DNA of 64,000 bases, taken from contig SJRY01000182.1 of NCBI GenBank assembly GCA_011319805.1, positions 1 through 64,000 on the forward strand, written 5' to 3'. Both the position numbers and the translations under genes were made by a program. A model generated the notes under the pieces. The model was not told the DNA's origin and made no database searches. It saw only the letters and a program-made list of their open reading frames with translations. This DNA is from Macrocybe gigantea (lineage: Eukaryota > Basidiomycota > Agaricomycetes > Agaricales > Callistosporiaceae). Positions 15,229 to 28,436 of the stretch are shown here, one piece after another; position 1 is the first letter of the stretch; every line of letters begins with the position of its first letter.

Positions 15229-16867
15229 GGTGAGCTCGACGTCAGCAGAGGCGATGGAGACGATGGAACACAAATTCAAGCTCAGCCAAGCTAAGCCAGC
15301 GGAATTTCCCATCACATGACTGGCGCGTGTCTCAGGGGCAATCGCGATAAGATGAGACAAGGAAGGTTTCCCACGTTCCGTCGTCTGCCAGTCGGCGACT
15401 TCGCGAAATCTGCCTCGAGTCTTTCGCTGTGACGGCAGGTTCACATATCTGACCGATAAGCCGTCTTTCTCCGTGATCGACGCTGACCAGATTTTGACTG
15501 GCTTTTCAAGAGGAGTTGCTGTTCGACCATTTCTTGCCCAACTACTTGTAGCAGCATGAAAGCTACTACCATTTGACTGCAGCACAGTCGATTGTCTATC
15601 ATTGCTATTCGGGTTCGGATGATTAACATTATGGCGCTTAACCTTGAGTGAGATGCTTCGCAGAGGCCGAGTGATGAATGTCTCTCATGGGCTACACGTG
15701 ATCGTTCTCTACCCAATCGAATGATCACAAGGACGAGTGATATCTGGATTTGCAGATGGAAGCGCTTCACGGATGCCGTTCGTATGGACGTGGCAATTCA
15801 TTCTCTCCGGACTGTCACAGGGCCCATCATTTTGCGCCCACATGCACTAGTTCTGGGATTTCGCGGGTGAGTCTGCGAACCAGTTGTGAGCTATGCCAGC
15901 AGGGGGAGGATTGGTGTACGAGCTGTGAACACCACAGGAGGCCGGGGTAACCGTAGCCGCGACACCCATTTATGTCGAGCTGAGAGCAAGTGACCAGGGA
16001 GGCGCGACCTCACCGGCCTCACCGCTAGCTCTCACACAGCCTTGTCTAGAAGCTGATGGACGTTGCCCTGCGGTGCGTCATATCGTCCGTCATCAGTCAT
16101 ATATATTTGTTGCTTTGTGCTACACACTGCAAATCGCATCCGTCCATCCAAGCCCTGTCTGCACCGTCAATATTGCCCACAGCAAAGGGGACTTTGAGTC
16201 ATCTGATGTAGACCGTCGGACGTGAAGAAGTTGCGGAAAAGCTGAATGTGTAAATTGGCTACGGAAGATGGGTCCGAAGTATCACCTGGATTACATATGG
16301 AGGTACATTCCTAATTAGGAAGTGACCCAGTAAGAACAGCCGATCGTCCTTTTCCTCTCCGTCTCCTCGCTGGCCGGGTCAGCTGCACTTCCCGAGGGCG
16401 AGCCCTCTCTCCTCCTCCGTGCATCTGTCCCTCCTCAACCCCCGCCCCGTTCAGTCGTCTCAACCGCCGTCTATCAGGTACCGTCTTTCGCTTTCATTAC
16501 ACGACCGCGTGCCCGACCCTTTCTGGCGTCTAAACCAGCACGTTGCTGGCTTACAGGTCGCCTTCTAATCGCTGATCAAGCCGTCCACTAGTTCAAGCCT
16601 TCATTTCTCGCCCATACCACACTCTGTTCACTATTGAAGCGCGAAATTTAGTCCGGAATTGCTGCCTCCCCTCGTACGTGTTCCGTTATATAGCTGTGTG
16701 CCTGTCCCACAGCCCTGCATGGCTTTTTGGAGCTGACTTGTCGTCTTCCTTCTCAGTCCTCTCCTGTATACCCCATCATCCCCTTCATTGATCACCAGGC
16801 GTCGCAGTCCCATATACCCGATACCCACCTTTCGCGTGTGACCGCTTCGTGCCCCACTGTCTTGGCT
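15229..16867. other. Long divergent intergenic region (about 1.6 kb)
   Basis: It lies between two divergently transcribed genes, the Bye1 homolog and the CH-kinase gene. It probably holds both promoters and leaders; a pyrimidine-rich tract at about 16340-16450 sits upstream of the kinase gene and could be promoter or leader. I see no conserved reading frame, tRNA or repeat. Confidence 0.5.
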
Positions 16868-19800
16868 ATGACAGCGGCAGTGCTCCCAAACGCCAAGGTG
16901 TCCATTTCCAACCCTTTTCATGTTTCTCAGCATCCTCGACCCACCGGAAATGCTTCTTACGCTCGTTCCCCACAACCTTCGGACCCTGCAAGCCCTTCAT
17001 TTATATCTCCGCCCACTCCGGAGCCGTCCACCAAGGCATTTCACCGAATTCGATCATCCTTGAGCAAAGTCTGCGTTCCGCGACGCGCTCTAAGAAGCAA
17101 CCGCCGCCTCCTGCACCGAAGGACGAGTTTACTACCATTATTGCCAAGAATGCCAAAGGGAAAGGAAAGGCCGTCGAACCCACAAAGAAGGACAAGGAGA
17201 AGCCGACTATGCTCAAGAGACTCGAATCCAAAGTCACTTTCCGTCGAGCTGGTCGCGAATCCATCACGCCATCTCCAGTACCGCTTTCATCTTCACCCGA
17301 AACCGACCATGATCCCATTGATCGCATGCGGGCAGCGGGCTTCAGTTTCCAGGCGCCGTCATTACGGCAGGGTTCAATGTCATCACCCTCACTTCACTTG
17401 TCTTCTCAGGCTTTGCCATCGCCGAAGTCAAGGCCGTCTATCCCCATCTCTTCGTCATCTCATGCGGATGTTGTCTCCACGCCGACGCGTGAGAGGACGA
17501 GACGCTCAAGCCTGCAGCCCTCTCGGCCTGAAATCAGTGGCCCTATCCCCTCGGAAGCAAGCCGAACGTGCATGGAAAGCCGGGAGTGAGCCCCGTTGCG
17601 CAGCACCGGCAGACAAAGTCTGTCCAGCTCGCTGTTCCGTCCACACCTTCCTCTGCGGCAGTCGATACGTACGGTGAGCAGCTCAGTTCGTCCGAGAGTC
17701 CGACCCCTACCAGAGCAACGTTCATACCGAGTCCACCTGCCTCGCCCTCTCCCAAATCCAAGGGACAGCTTGGACGCAGTTCCTCCCGCGCGGCGGTAAG
17801 TTCTGGACACCTGCCCCTTGGCTCGCCTCCCAGCCCGCTCACGCCGCGTGCATCGAGCCCAATCCGAGCGCGTTCTCCCACTACTCGTCCACGAGTCGTT
17901 ACCCCTCCCGCTGTTCATCCGCATGTCAAATCATCAAGCCCTTCTCCAGGGTCTCGACGACCTTCTGTAGAGCTTCCGCGCAGGACATCTGTAGAGCGAC
18001 AAAGACAGCCTTCCGTCGAGTCCCCTCGACGCGTGTCGATCGAAAATCCACGTTCCTCGCTTGACTCGCCCACGCGGTTTGGGAATGACTCATCCTCGCC
18101 GCGTCCGCGGCCTACGTCACCGAACCAGCGATCGTACATGCACAATCGACACTTCAACGTTTCCTCTGCGTCACTATCCGGCCCGCCTAACCCAGAGTTC
18201 AGAGAGCTCATACGCAGGGCGACGTCCATGCTATGCAAGGAGATCGTGCGGATTCCCCCGCATATGGCGCGCACGGAGGTCGGCATCAGGGACTGGGAGG
18301 AGGTCGAATTAAGGATGAGGTCCCTATCGAGGCTGGAGAGAATTTGGGGCAAGAGCGGAGGCGCGGTCGGCGGTAGCACGAGCAACTTGAACGCGTCGGG
18401 TTCAGGTGGACTGAGCGCAAGCGGCGAAGAGCGGGAGAGACGTTTATTCTGTGATGCTTTGAGAGATGGCTTTGTCCTTTGCCAGTGAGTGTATCTAATG
18501 AATATTTGTGTTGTGATTTTTGACCCAAAAAAATCGCGTTGCAGGCTTATGAACAAATTGCGATCCGCGTCTATAGTGCGTCCAGATCCGCGAGAGGATG
18601 GCTTTGCGCGCACTTCAAATGTGACGAAATTTCTGGCGGCGTGTTCCTCGTATGGCCTGCCCGATGAAGACCTGTTTCAGCGGGACGATCTTTTGGAAGC
18701 CACAGGAGAATCTCTCGCACGGGTCGCAAAGACCATTATTGCTCTCATTCAATTCGTCGAATTTCCGGCTGTCGAACGATCAAAATTCCTTCCCGGAGGA
18801 GGAAAGAAGCCACCTGACCTCACCATACAGACACCGTATACCCAAGGTGGAACTGTGTCGCGAGCTGCTGCGTCTACGCCAAACCTCTTGTCCAGCTCCC
18901 CGATTCCACCGTCTCCTACTCGTAACAGGGCCAACGCTCCTTCGGCGTTGTCGTCCATGCGGCCAGGCAGACCTGAGGTAATCCGGGAAGTAAATTCCAA
19001 GTCTTCGCAAGAGACTCAGCAACCAAAAGCGTCGGAGACGTCGTCGACCCCGAGAGTGCAGACACCGACACCGCCACCACGTTCGCCCCTCCGCGCCCGC
19101 TCCACGAAGCGCGTCGAGGATAACGGGCTGTCCGCATGGGTACAGACTTCGATTTCGCCATCCCGTTCATCTGTCGCGGACTCCACCCATGCCTCGGTGG
19201 GCGGCGATTCCTTAGCCGAAACTATCCTGGAGCGCCAGGCCATGCGGCGGTCTGTAGCCTCTTCTGCCATGACAGAAACGACTGTAACGACGGATGTGTC
19301 GAGCGTATTCGATATGGGAAGGAGCAACAGCAGTGGCGGCGGTCATAATAAGTTTGGCACGGTCCGCACCGTCACCACTGATATAACGTCCGAATCTCCA
19401 TCGATAACCCGCACCGAAGGCAGCGCTATCGCAGTCGAGCTAGCTAGAAAAAGGAGCCTCGAGGGTATCGGCCTCAAGCACGCGAGGGACCGCAAAGTCA
19501 GCGAAAGCCCTATGATTGACCTATCCCGCGTCGAGGAGGCGGACGAAAACGTTGCTACCCTGAAGGGCGCGGACAGGGAGAAGGAAAGACCGGAGACGGC
19601 TGCCCAACCTGTACCTATAAACAAATTCGAGAAGGCTTCCGCTGTCCATCTTCGCAAGGGCAAGTGGCCGGACGACTTTATGGACGTATTCCAGGCCCCG
19701 AGTCCGACCCGTGTCCTCACTCCTAAGTCTCAAACTTTTGATGCCGAAGACTCGTCCCCTCATCGCGCATCGCCAATCTCCGTCTCCCCGCCGCGGAAGC

Positions 19801-22547
19801 TCGCCATCGTCGGAGCGACGCGCCGGAACGAGGGCGTCGAGCCGCTGCCCCAGTTCCCAAGGCGGCCGACACACCGAGCGCGGCACAGCATCGACACGCC
19901 TGGGCTCCTGCCCAAGGACCCGGGTCATACCCGCGACAGCAGCCCAGACGGCATAGCGGGCCCATCGGGCAGGGTCATGCTCCGCCGACACAGTACCAAG
20001 CCTGGCATCACCCAAAGGAACGCGGTCTACGTTCCTCGGAGCGACGCGGACGAGTCGAGGGGGTCCGATGCCGATTTGCTGGTTCCGTTCCCCAGGACCG
20101 CCTCCGGCGAGCACGGGTCTAGCGCCCCGTCGACACCTCGCACCACGACCGCGAACGAGGGCGATGCTCAGGGCGGCAACGAGAGGCCCAGAGTATTGCG
20201 GGGTCGCTTCCAGAGCGATATTGATTCCAGTGCCGCCCGACGCCGCGCTCGTCCGGTTTCGTATGATGAGCTTGGCGGAAAGCCCACACGGTCGAGGTTC
20301 GAAAGCATGGTCAATCTTGGCGTGCAGTCCAACAACGCGAGTGCAAGTGATCTTCTGTCAAGAGATGCTGGCGGCGAGAGCACGGTTCGCAAGACTCTGA
20401 TCCTGAAGGAGGAGGGGAAGCCGCCCATCCACTTTGTAAGCCTAATGAATTTCCATAGTTAATTGCCGTGTTCTGATCGACTTTTCCATTTTTTTCCGTT
20501 ATCAGCAACTCGGGAACTGTATCGGGAGAGGACAGTTTGGTTCGGTTTATCGTGCGCTCAATCTTACCACAGGGCAGATGGTGGCTGTGAAGCGCATCAG
20601 GCTCGAAGGATTGAAAGAGGATGAAGTGACAACACTGATGAGGGAGGTCGAGCTCGTGAAGAGCCTTTCGCACCCAAGCATTGTAAAGTATGAGGGCATG
20701 ACCCGGGACGAAGACATGCTGAATATCGTCCTCGAGTAAGCGTGCATTCAAAATGTCTTGTCATACACTACGTCTGATTGAGTTTACGCTCAGGTATGCC
20801 GAAAACGGGTCGCTTGGCCAGACCCTCAAGGCCTTTGGAAGGTTGAACGAACGTCTCGTGGCCAGCTACGTGGTCAAGATCCTCGAAGGGCTACATTACC
20901 TGCACCAGTCCCAAGTCGTTCATTGCGATCTCAAGGCCGCCAACATTCTCACCACCAAAAACGGAAACGTCAAGCTGTCGGACTTTGGCGTGTCGCTCAA
21001 TCTTCGTGCGATGGAATTCGACCTGAAAGACGTCGCTGGGACTCCTAACTGGATGGCTCCCGAGGTGATAAAGCTGAACGGCGCTTCAACCAAATCGGAC
21101 ATCTGGTCTTTGGGATGCACGGTCATCGAGCTCCTGACGGGCCGACCGCCTTACGGCGATATCCCTAACACTATGACTGGTAAATCTTTTTTTTCCTAGT
21201 TTCGCAACTTCTGTCGAAATTAACCTCGGATCTTTTTCAGTCATGTTCCGAATCGTCGAGGACGATATGCCCGCATTGCCGGAGATGTGTTCCGACCTCC
21301 TGAGAGACTTTCTCACCCAATGCTTTAACAAAGATCCTGAGAGGCGTCCGAGCGCAGAACAGTTGTGCGAACACCCCTGGTTGAAGAAGAATTCAGGAAT
21401 CTACAGTGTATGTTTATTTGTTTTTTCACCTGCACATTAATTGATTTTGAGTGTTTTCTAAAGGAATTACGCCCTCAGGACAGCATCCCCTTCCTCAGAC
21501 GTGTCAGTGCTGATCTGCAAAAGTCTGAAGCCTTGAAATACCTCGCTCAGATCGAAATGCCTGAAACACCCACGACCGACAGTCGTCCTGACGAAGTTTC
21601 CAACGGATCACCGCGACAGCGGACGTCGAGCTCTTCGATTCTTCCTCTGGCGGACAACGGGTTATCCTTGCGGGAACATTCGTTCGTAAAGACGACGTTC
21701 AGCAAACGTGAGGCTTTCCCTTGCACCCTATTTATACTGCGTCATCTCACATGGTAATTTTATAACAGCCGTCATATGCCGTGTATGCCGCCTAGGTGTG
21801 AAGAAGAGCGCAGTGCTCTGCGATCAATGCAGCCTTATCGCCCATTCGAGGTGTGCTGCTGATGCGCCACCCACCTGTGACCTTCGTGCCCAGCTACTTC
21901 TCTATGCGCAATATGCAGATAAAGCGAACCCCGCAAGTCTCTACTCGAACCCGATCGAAGCCAAACGAGATCTCTTACCGACTAGTCCCGCCTCCGACGT
22001 CTCTTACGTTGTCCATACCCCTAGAACAAGCATAGATGCCCCTTCCGTCACCCCCACCCCCACCTCCGTACACCCCCCGAGCTCTTATCAATTCATGAAA
22101 GTTTTCAAGCGCTCACGATCGAATTTGTCCGCAGAATCAACACCTCCGGCCGTCCCTCCGAAGACCAGGGAAAAAGAAGAGAAGGTGCTTCGCAAGAAGG
22201 CACCAGTCGTTCTCAAGAAAGCAGCCCATGACCGACCACAGTCCATGACGAGCAACAGCACACGCAGCGCCGTCACTGCTACGGAGAGTCTTTCTAGTCG
22301 ACATGACCGAAGGTCCATGGTGTCAGACACCGCCGATAAGGAGACCCATAAATCCGGAAACGCCCCTCCTGCGGTTGAAAATCCTGGGGTGAACAGGTCT
22401 TCGAAGGTCACGTCGGCCTCGGACGCGGCAGAAGCTGGAAGTGCACATGACGACGTCGATAATGAAATTCCAGGCGCTATGCCTGTGGACACTCGAAAAC
22501 ACCGGAAACGAGACACTAAGGGCCCAGGAAACTGCACCGTTCAGTAG
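16868..22547 (+). CDS. Calponin-homology / Cdc7-SepH-type kinase / C1-domain protein (septation-network kinase)
   Basis: A very long product, probably over 1,700 residues. The kinase resembles Cdc7/SepH of the septation initiation network. ATG 16868 ([11 protein letters not shown]) opens about 500 disordered Ser/Pro/Arg-rich residues. A calponin-homology domain follows at about 18450-18760 ([13 protein letters not shown], intron, [51 protein letters not shown]). A second disordered stretch of roughly 560 residues leads without interruption, across an intron at about 20436-20505, into the kinase: [34 protein letters not shown] (non-RD), [33 protein letters not shown]1-like zinc finger at about 21670-21890 reads HSF...CRVC...CDQC...HSRC...C. 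Frame shifts near 17060 and 17575 fall in disordered sequence. Continuity across the 20.4 kb intron argues for one gene. Confidence 0.86.
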
Positions 22548-23380
22548 GTTTAGCCGTTGCAATTTATTGATTACTCTATTGTTTGTCTTATCGCTTTCCA
22601 CTCGTTTGATTTGTCGAGCCATTCTTGTGTTCCATTATAATTGCAGTACCCTCCTTACTTCATAGCATCGCAACCATTGCTGTACTTTTACATTTGACAG
22701 ACTCTTTGTTTACATTGGACGCTACATGGTATAATAGCTTTGTCGAATAAAATTCATGCACCCCAGTCATTGATCATTTGTTTATTTGTTTTTTTTCCAT
22801 TAGCTAAGCCGCTGGCTATTGTTCTTGGCGCGGTTTTGCAAACGCGATTTGATAACGACGGTCCTCCTTGATATAGCTTAAGATGTCCCTCGAACGTTGC
22901 AGAACGCCGGAGTTCCTTCGCCATGATCCTTATCAGTGACGTTAGGATGGCGAGAATGGCGCCGGAAATAAGCTACGTGAGTTTCAATAGTCTTTCCTTC
23001 GATGTATCGCAACAACTATATACCCCGCAGGCCACGCAGATTGCACAATCCTAATGAATGCTACAATATCTTCCTCCGGGAAATAAGATGCTGCAGATCG
23101 ATACTGCCATTTTGTTTTATCAACACGTGCCAAATATAGGTCCAGCTTCACCTCATTTACCCAACGTGCCCTCTTATGCCGGCCAGGTCGCGGCACAGCA
23201 CGGAATGAGCTTGCCGCGGTGTGAGCTCCCCCATTGTCTATTAAATTGTTGTCAACCCCTTGGTGGCCATTTTTTTTCACAATCTCATTATTCGGCCATT
23301 AGACGACGTGAGGCACCCCTGCCACGCGCGAGATTAGGATTCCCCCCCTTCGTCTGTCGCTCTTTTATCCTCCCTCCATC
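22548..23380. other. Intergenic region
   Basis: This stretch of 833 bases contains the 3' UTR of the kinase gene, with an AATAAA-like signal near 22746, and the promoter of the secreted-protein gene. No convincing coding sequence is visible. Confidence 0.5.
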
Positions 23381-24638
23381 ATGTTGCTCCCCAGCCTCCC
23401 AACCGTTCTCGTAAGCGTCCTTGCCATCGCCTCCTCCGCCTTGGCCTCGCCTACCAGGGAAACCAACGCTGAACGATTGGCAAGAGGACTTCCTCCGCTG
23501 CCTCCTGCAAATCTTCGCCGCAGCGTGCCGGGTGAAGTAGGCGCCAGACACCCGACACCCGTCTGGGGTGCGTGTTTTGCGCCACTATCCAACATCCTCC
23601 GTCCAAATTCTGATACATCGCATTTTTGCAGCCGCGAAACGCCACAAGCCTTCCAGTGGTCCGCCTGTCGTGTAAGAAGCCGACGCCCTTTTCTTTCAAG
23701 GTCAGGTGCTCATCAACCAACACAGTCATAATGGTCGAATCCAGGCTCGTACCAATGACGGAAGCATTCTGGGTATTGTTAGGAATTCGAGCCCTCCGTT
23801 CGTATTGCATCCGCTATGTCGCTACATGTCTGCTCAATTTCTCTGACTTGCGAAAATACTGACAGTGGCGGTTTGAACTTCCTTGGTCCCGATCAAGACC
23901 TGAACGTTAAGATCAGTGCTCCTGCCGATGGAAGCCCCTTCGATATCCTGGCCGGCGTAAGGTCAACGTCCAATGATATCCTATAGTCCATTGAACTTTG
24001 TATTTCAGAATCCAAAATTCCCTGCGCCTTACTACATCGGTGCTTCAGGTACAACGTTTTCCAGCAGCATTGGGCCTGGTAGCCGCAGGTCCGTTTCAAC
24101 GCAGGTTTCTTCATAGTGGTAGTTAAACTGACTGCTTTACGTCTACCAAAAGCGTGGTTGCCTTCACGAATGTTCAACAAAGTACGCACTCTTCTTTGCG
24201 AATCCTTCTACATGCCGTTCTTATAGGTTGATTCTCAGCACCGGCTGGTTCTAAGCCGGTCACTTCGGGCGACCGGGTGGTGGAATCTGCCATCTGGACC
24301 ATTGACCTCAACACAAAAGAGTTGACTGGTATGGCATTGTCTGTTATTTGTCGAGACTCATGTTCAATCCGGGAATAGCGCATTATGTGAATCCTGATGG
24401 GAGCACACCCGCCACAATCATCGCATATGACATTCGAGCCGTAAGAATCTATCACTTTTCAAAGGGGACATTCAGCTTGAAACACATTCCATAGAACTCG
24501 CTATTCTTCGTTGGCGACATTGACGCATATAACAAAGACAACAATACTCCGGCGTCCGCTATCGTGCGTAAACTTCCATTATACTTGAGAGCTTCTTTGA
24601 CGATCGCACGCGGCACACAGAAACTATTCGTGGTCTAA
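23381..24638 (+). CDS. Secreted protein of unknown function, multi-exon
   Basis: ATG 23381 begins a clear signal peptide (MLLPSLPTVLVSVLAIASSA, cleavage likely after ALA), followed by a short basic propeptide-like stretch. Small exons then encode, in order, NGRIQARTNDGSILGIVRN, GGLNFLGPDQDLNVKISAP, SPFDILAG, NPKFPAPYYIGASG, VVAFTNVQQ, GDRVVESAIWTIDLNTKELT, YVNPDGSTPATIIAYDIRA, NSLFFVGDIDAYNKDNNTPA and a last exon KLFVV with a stop at 24636. The pattern resembles a family of secreted beta-rich proteins that I associate with Agaricomycetes; no enzymatic motif is visible and I assign no function. It neighbours two secreted chitinases. Exon borders are inferred from GT/AG and frame. Confidence 0.7.
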
Positions 24639-24871
24639 TTCGCCTCTAGGCTGCGCGAGAATCATGGACATTATCTCCTCCTCCCCTCTCCTAACTTGCT
24701 ATAGTATATTGAGGACCTGTCTACATCGGCTTCTCCTGTCACACATTGCTATGGGTAAATCGGACAATTGACTCTCTCGAGTTGCATTCATTCTTTACGA
24801 ATTAGACATTTTTCTTCCTTTTCCTATCTCAAGACCGTAGACCGGTAGGGACTCTCATCTCTGTAGTTACA

Positions 24872-26504
24872 TCATACTGGGAATGCCAATGAACGCACGC
24901 TTTGGATCCATGAGGCCGCAGCATCGGGAAACTAAGAAGGGCGATTAGCATACAAAGTTCGTCAATCATTTTCACTGTGCTCACCTCCCAAACCATCACT
25001 CCTGCATCTTTAGATTTGAAAATCGTCAGAACGAGCTAATCTGACTGAGAACCATGCCATTAACGTACTCCATCCCTGATTCTTAGCTTGCTGCACGCAT
25101 TGCGCCAAGGTCGTAGTGGGCATGAAGCCATTGCTGGCGTCCCCGGCAGTAGCGGGCTTGCCGATCACGAGCTTTGACAGGGGGACACCGCTGGCAGCAA
25201 TTTGGAAGAGCGCTGACTGAGGCCATGTGTTGGAAGAGGTGGTCAAGAGACCTTGGCAGGTTGTATACTCATTCGTTCCCTCTATCCACGTGTAAAGTAT
25301 AAATAACGGTCTAGAACGGCAAAGAACTATATGACGTACGGTTATAGAACTGAGAGTTGAGCGTCCTTAAAGTTAGTTTTCTCAAGCATACAGTTCTCTT
25401 CGCATCAGATTCGCACCTGCACGTTGTACCAATCTATCAAATTACCGACCGTTGAGTGGACTGTGCGGTAGGCGCCACCTCCGAACTTGTTTGGCGAAAA
25501 CCTTAACAAATAAGTTGTCAGCGTTGGCCAATCAGTTTTTCTTCAAACCGCCCATAATTTACCAGGGTGCCACGGCTTCAGCAATGATGTATGTTAGACT
25601 GGGTAGAATTAACGACGAAGAGTCAGACACTCACGTGCATGGGTCAGTATAAATGTTCCTTGAGGCAGTTGTGTGCGCAGTTGTCGAGTAAAAGTTGCAA
25701 GCCAAGCCTGCACGATGAAATGAGAACGTCAACAATGTATACGTGTCATCCGGACGCACCTCGGCTTTGCCATCACCTGCATTGATGGCATTGAAGTCCT
25801 ATATGTGGTACACGGAGCGGAAAGTACCCAGAACATGACAATGGGAATATGCGGCTAAAAATATACTGACTTCATAGTCAACGTCCACGCCGTCCAAGCT
25901 AAACTGTTTGACCCAGGCGGCCATGGTATTAGCCGTCGCGACAGGATCAGCACCAGTCGAAGTGGGCGCATCAGTAGCACCAAACAAGGACACGATCAAC
26001 TTGATCCCTGCAGCAGCGTACTGGGATTTAATAGTTGACCGTTGCGATGCCGATAACTGCGTCCATTCTGCTGCCTTCAGTGAAAATGAGATAGATGTTT
26101 GATTCCGCAAGATAGCATGTTTACCTTATCGAATGCTCCTTCGGTAAGCAAGAAGGAAAGCGCGCTACAAAACGAATTCAAGGTGAATACCTCGGAACTA
26201 AGGAATGTTGTACGAACTTACAATACATTGTATCCCTGATGGTGAAACGTCAAATTAGAGGTTAAAAAGCCACATTATGAAGTCAACTCACTTGAACTTG
26301 GCTGACCGGAGGAGGGCCAGTTAGACCAGAGACAAATTTGTCGCTGTAGATGACAAAATGGGGCGGGGAAGGTGTCGCTCGTGCTGAAAGCCCATGGATC
26401 GTGGTGTTCGACGACGTGGCTTCGATGGGCAAAGCAGCAGCCACGGAGAAGGACAACGAAGCAGCCATTGCCGCGACGACAGCACGCGAGGCGAGATAGA
26501 ACAT
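24872..26504 (-). CDS. Secreted GH18 chitinase, copy 1
   Basis: Glycoside hydrolase family 18 enzyme expected to cleave chitin or related GlcNAc polymers outside the cell. ATG 26504 starts a signal peptide (MFYLASRAVVAAMAASLSFS). The mature part begins TPSPPHFVIYSDKFVSGLTG and continues with IKSQYAAAGIKLIVSLFGAT. The catalytic motif DGVDVDYE (DxxDxDxE, Glu the acid/base) lies at about 25872-25898 at an exon end. Later exons give APWFSPNKFGGGAYR, IDWYNVQFYN, LVIGKPATAGDASNGFMPTT and VMVWE, and the last exon ends SWIQSVRSLAFPV (stop 24872). At least eight short introns are present. It is a single-domain enzyme with no visible carbohydrate-binding module or GPI signal. It shares exon layout with the copy at 29.4-31.0 kb. 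Confidence 0.88.
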
Positions 26505-28075
26505 TGTCCGAAAAGCAGGTGAAGAGGTTAATGAGCTAGCTCTGAAGAAATTACAGAAGCTGAGGAACCCATCTTGGCAGCAGACTGACAATCTCTTTTA
26601 TATTGCTGTCGTCCTAGTTATCCATGCGTCCTCGTCAAGATGAACACTGTGCAGCACATGTGATAAACAGTCATGCTGGCTGTCCAAAAACGAAAAAGCT
26701 GGACAAAAAGAAAAGCGATAGAACACCAACGGTGCATGGAATTGGGGGAGGTACGGAGATATGTATTGTGGGAGGAATCCGGGTCTTCGGATTGACGTTA
26801 CACGGCTTGGTGTTATTTTCTCGGTTGGGACGCAGAGAGACGACTGGGAATGTTGTTATCTACCTTGGTCGAGCCTTTCATTCCAAGGAAGCAGGTAACA
26901 TGAGAAAATAGAATGATCAGGTAGAACTGTTAAGTCGTGGTTCACATCCCCATGTGGTGGCCTTCTACACTTAGGAGTCAAGGGGGTTCAATACGTGAAT
27001 AACGCGAAAGCACATACATGACGACCAGAGAAAAGCATCAGCTGTTAGGTATACGAATCTGTGCCGTTTGGCCAGCCCATTAGGATCTACAAAGTGGTCA
27101 AGTCACCTGCAGTTGCTGGAATTCATGTTGCGAAAGCAGGAGAGGTAGGCGAAGCTTCGGTTCATTTTAGTTCTACCGTATTAGGATGTCGAAGGTGGTA
27201 CCTGCGGAGAAACAGAGCTCTTGCTCCACCTCCATGCCAAAGACCATAATCTCGTGATTACCAAAGGCACCTGCACCCGTGTCGCTAGCATGCGCGTCGC
27301 AACAAGCACCGAGCCTTTTTGTCAAGATTAGCGGACGGCGGCCTGTGACGACCACGAGGAATATGAACGCTAAATTAACATCCGGCCCAGAGGCAATTTT
27401 GGTTTGTTCAGTCTTGTGATTGGAGAAAAATGTGGACACAGATTTGTTAACACGCTAAGATGGACAAATAACATCAAGGTGCTTCTTGGTACAGTCCACC
27501 AAATCCATCCTTGCTACCGTGACAACTCCTTCTCACGACACATGGACATCCCGGATTGCACCATGTGAGTCACTAGTAAGATCCTATATGCTAATAGCAA
27601 AACTTTTCGCACCTCAGCAGAACTACCGTTACCGCTAACGCCATTAGCATTTGCAGAGACACTACACTTAGCAATGGCTCAGAGCAGAATACGCTATTTT
27701 TACAGGTTTAGGACCTAGGAAGGACTATAGCCTTTCATTCAAAGACGTATTGATCATACCCCAAACTACTACAAGCCTGTTACATGGTGAAGATTGGACT
27801 AGGAATCTGGACAAACCAGGCGCCGTTCTCACCGTGAGCAGAGCTCACTTCCTTTTTCTACGAATTTCCAGAAATTTGAGTCCAGAACGCGCTCCCAAGG
27901 GCAAACTTGCCCTGAAAGCGGATGTCCTGGACGCACCTTGGAAAATTTTCACCCCTGTCGCCCTCTTGTGGTCGAGGCGAGCGACGCCTCATCCGGTCCG
28001 CAGTCCTTCGATGCAACAGCTTGCGGAGTTGTTGTGGGCTGCGTCGTGGTACTCGAGACAACGGGGACAGAGATA
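26505..28075. other. Gene-poor stretch between the GH18 paralogs, first part
   Basis: Only short, unrelated open frames occur here, without recognisable domains or clear splice chains. The part nearest 26505 is the promoter of GH18 copy 1. I see no transposon ends and no remnant of a third chitinase. Confidence 0.4.
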
Positions 28076-28157
28076 CACATGGCCAGGTAATAGTCAATGA
28101 CGAGCTCAGGCGCAATGCTGATTGCCATGACGTTGCATAGTGCTGATACCATTGTGA
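28076..28157 (-). repeat. Tandem-duplicated coding-like unit, copy A
   Basis: This 82-base unit recurs 279 bases downstream. On the minus strand it reads MVSALCNVMAISIAPELV and continues IDYYLAMC. The four base differences I see from copy B are three synonymous changes and one Val/Ala change, which suggests selection on a protein. The flanking sequence is also loosely similar. It could be an exon or the start of a small gene; I recognise no family. Confidence 0.5.
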
Positions 28158-28354
28158 ACCTGCCCACGCGGTGTCCCTTTCACACTTGGCGAGCCCCCCC
28201 ACGCACTGGAGATCGAAGGACGTTGGAGCCGTATCTGGGCGCCGCGGTCGCGAAGTCGTCCCTGTCGTGGCACAGCCGACTCCCTTCAGTCAACTCAGCA
28301 GCCAGTTGGGTGTTGCACTACCTCGCAGTACTCAGGAAGACGATGGCGAGGATG

Positions 28355-28436
28355 CACATGGCCAGATAATAGTCAATGGCGAGCTCAGGCGCAATGCTGA
28401 TTGCCATGACATTGCATAATGCTGATACCATTGTGA
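28355..28436 (-). repeat. Tandem-duplicated coding-like unit, copy B
   Basis: Partner of copy A, about 95% identical over 82 bases and in the same orientation. The peptide differs only by Ala for Val (APELA in place of APELV). Upstream on the minus strand (28460-28650) lies a short frame, MRRLPFIVSPAPVGESAK, that might be a preceding exon, but no complete gene model can be supported. Confidence 0.45.
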
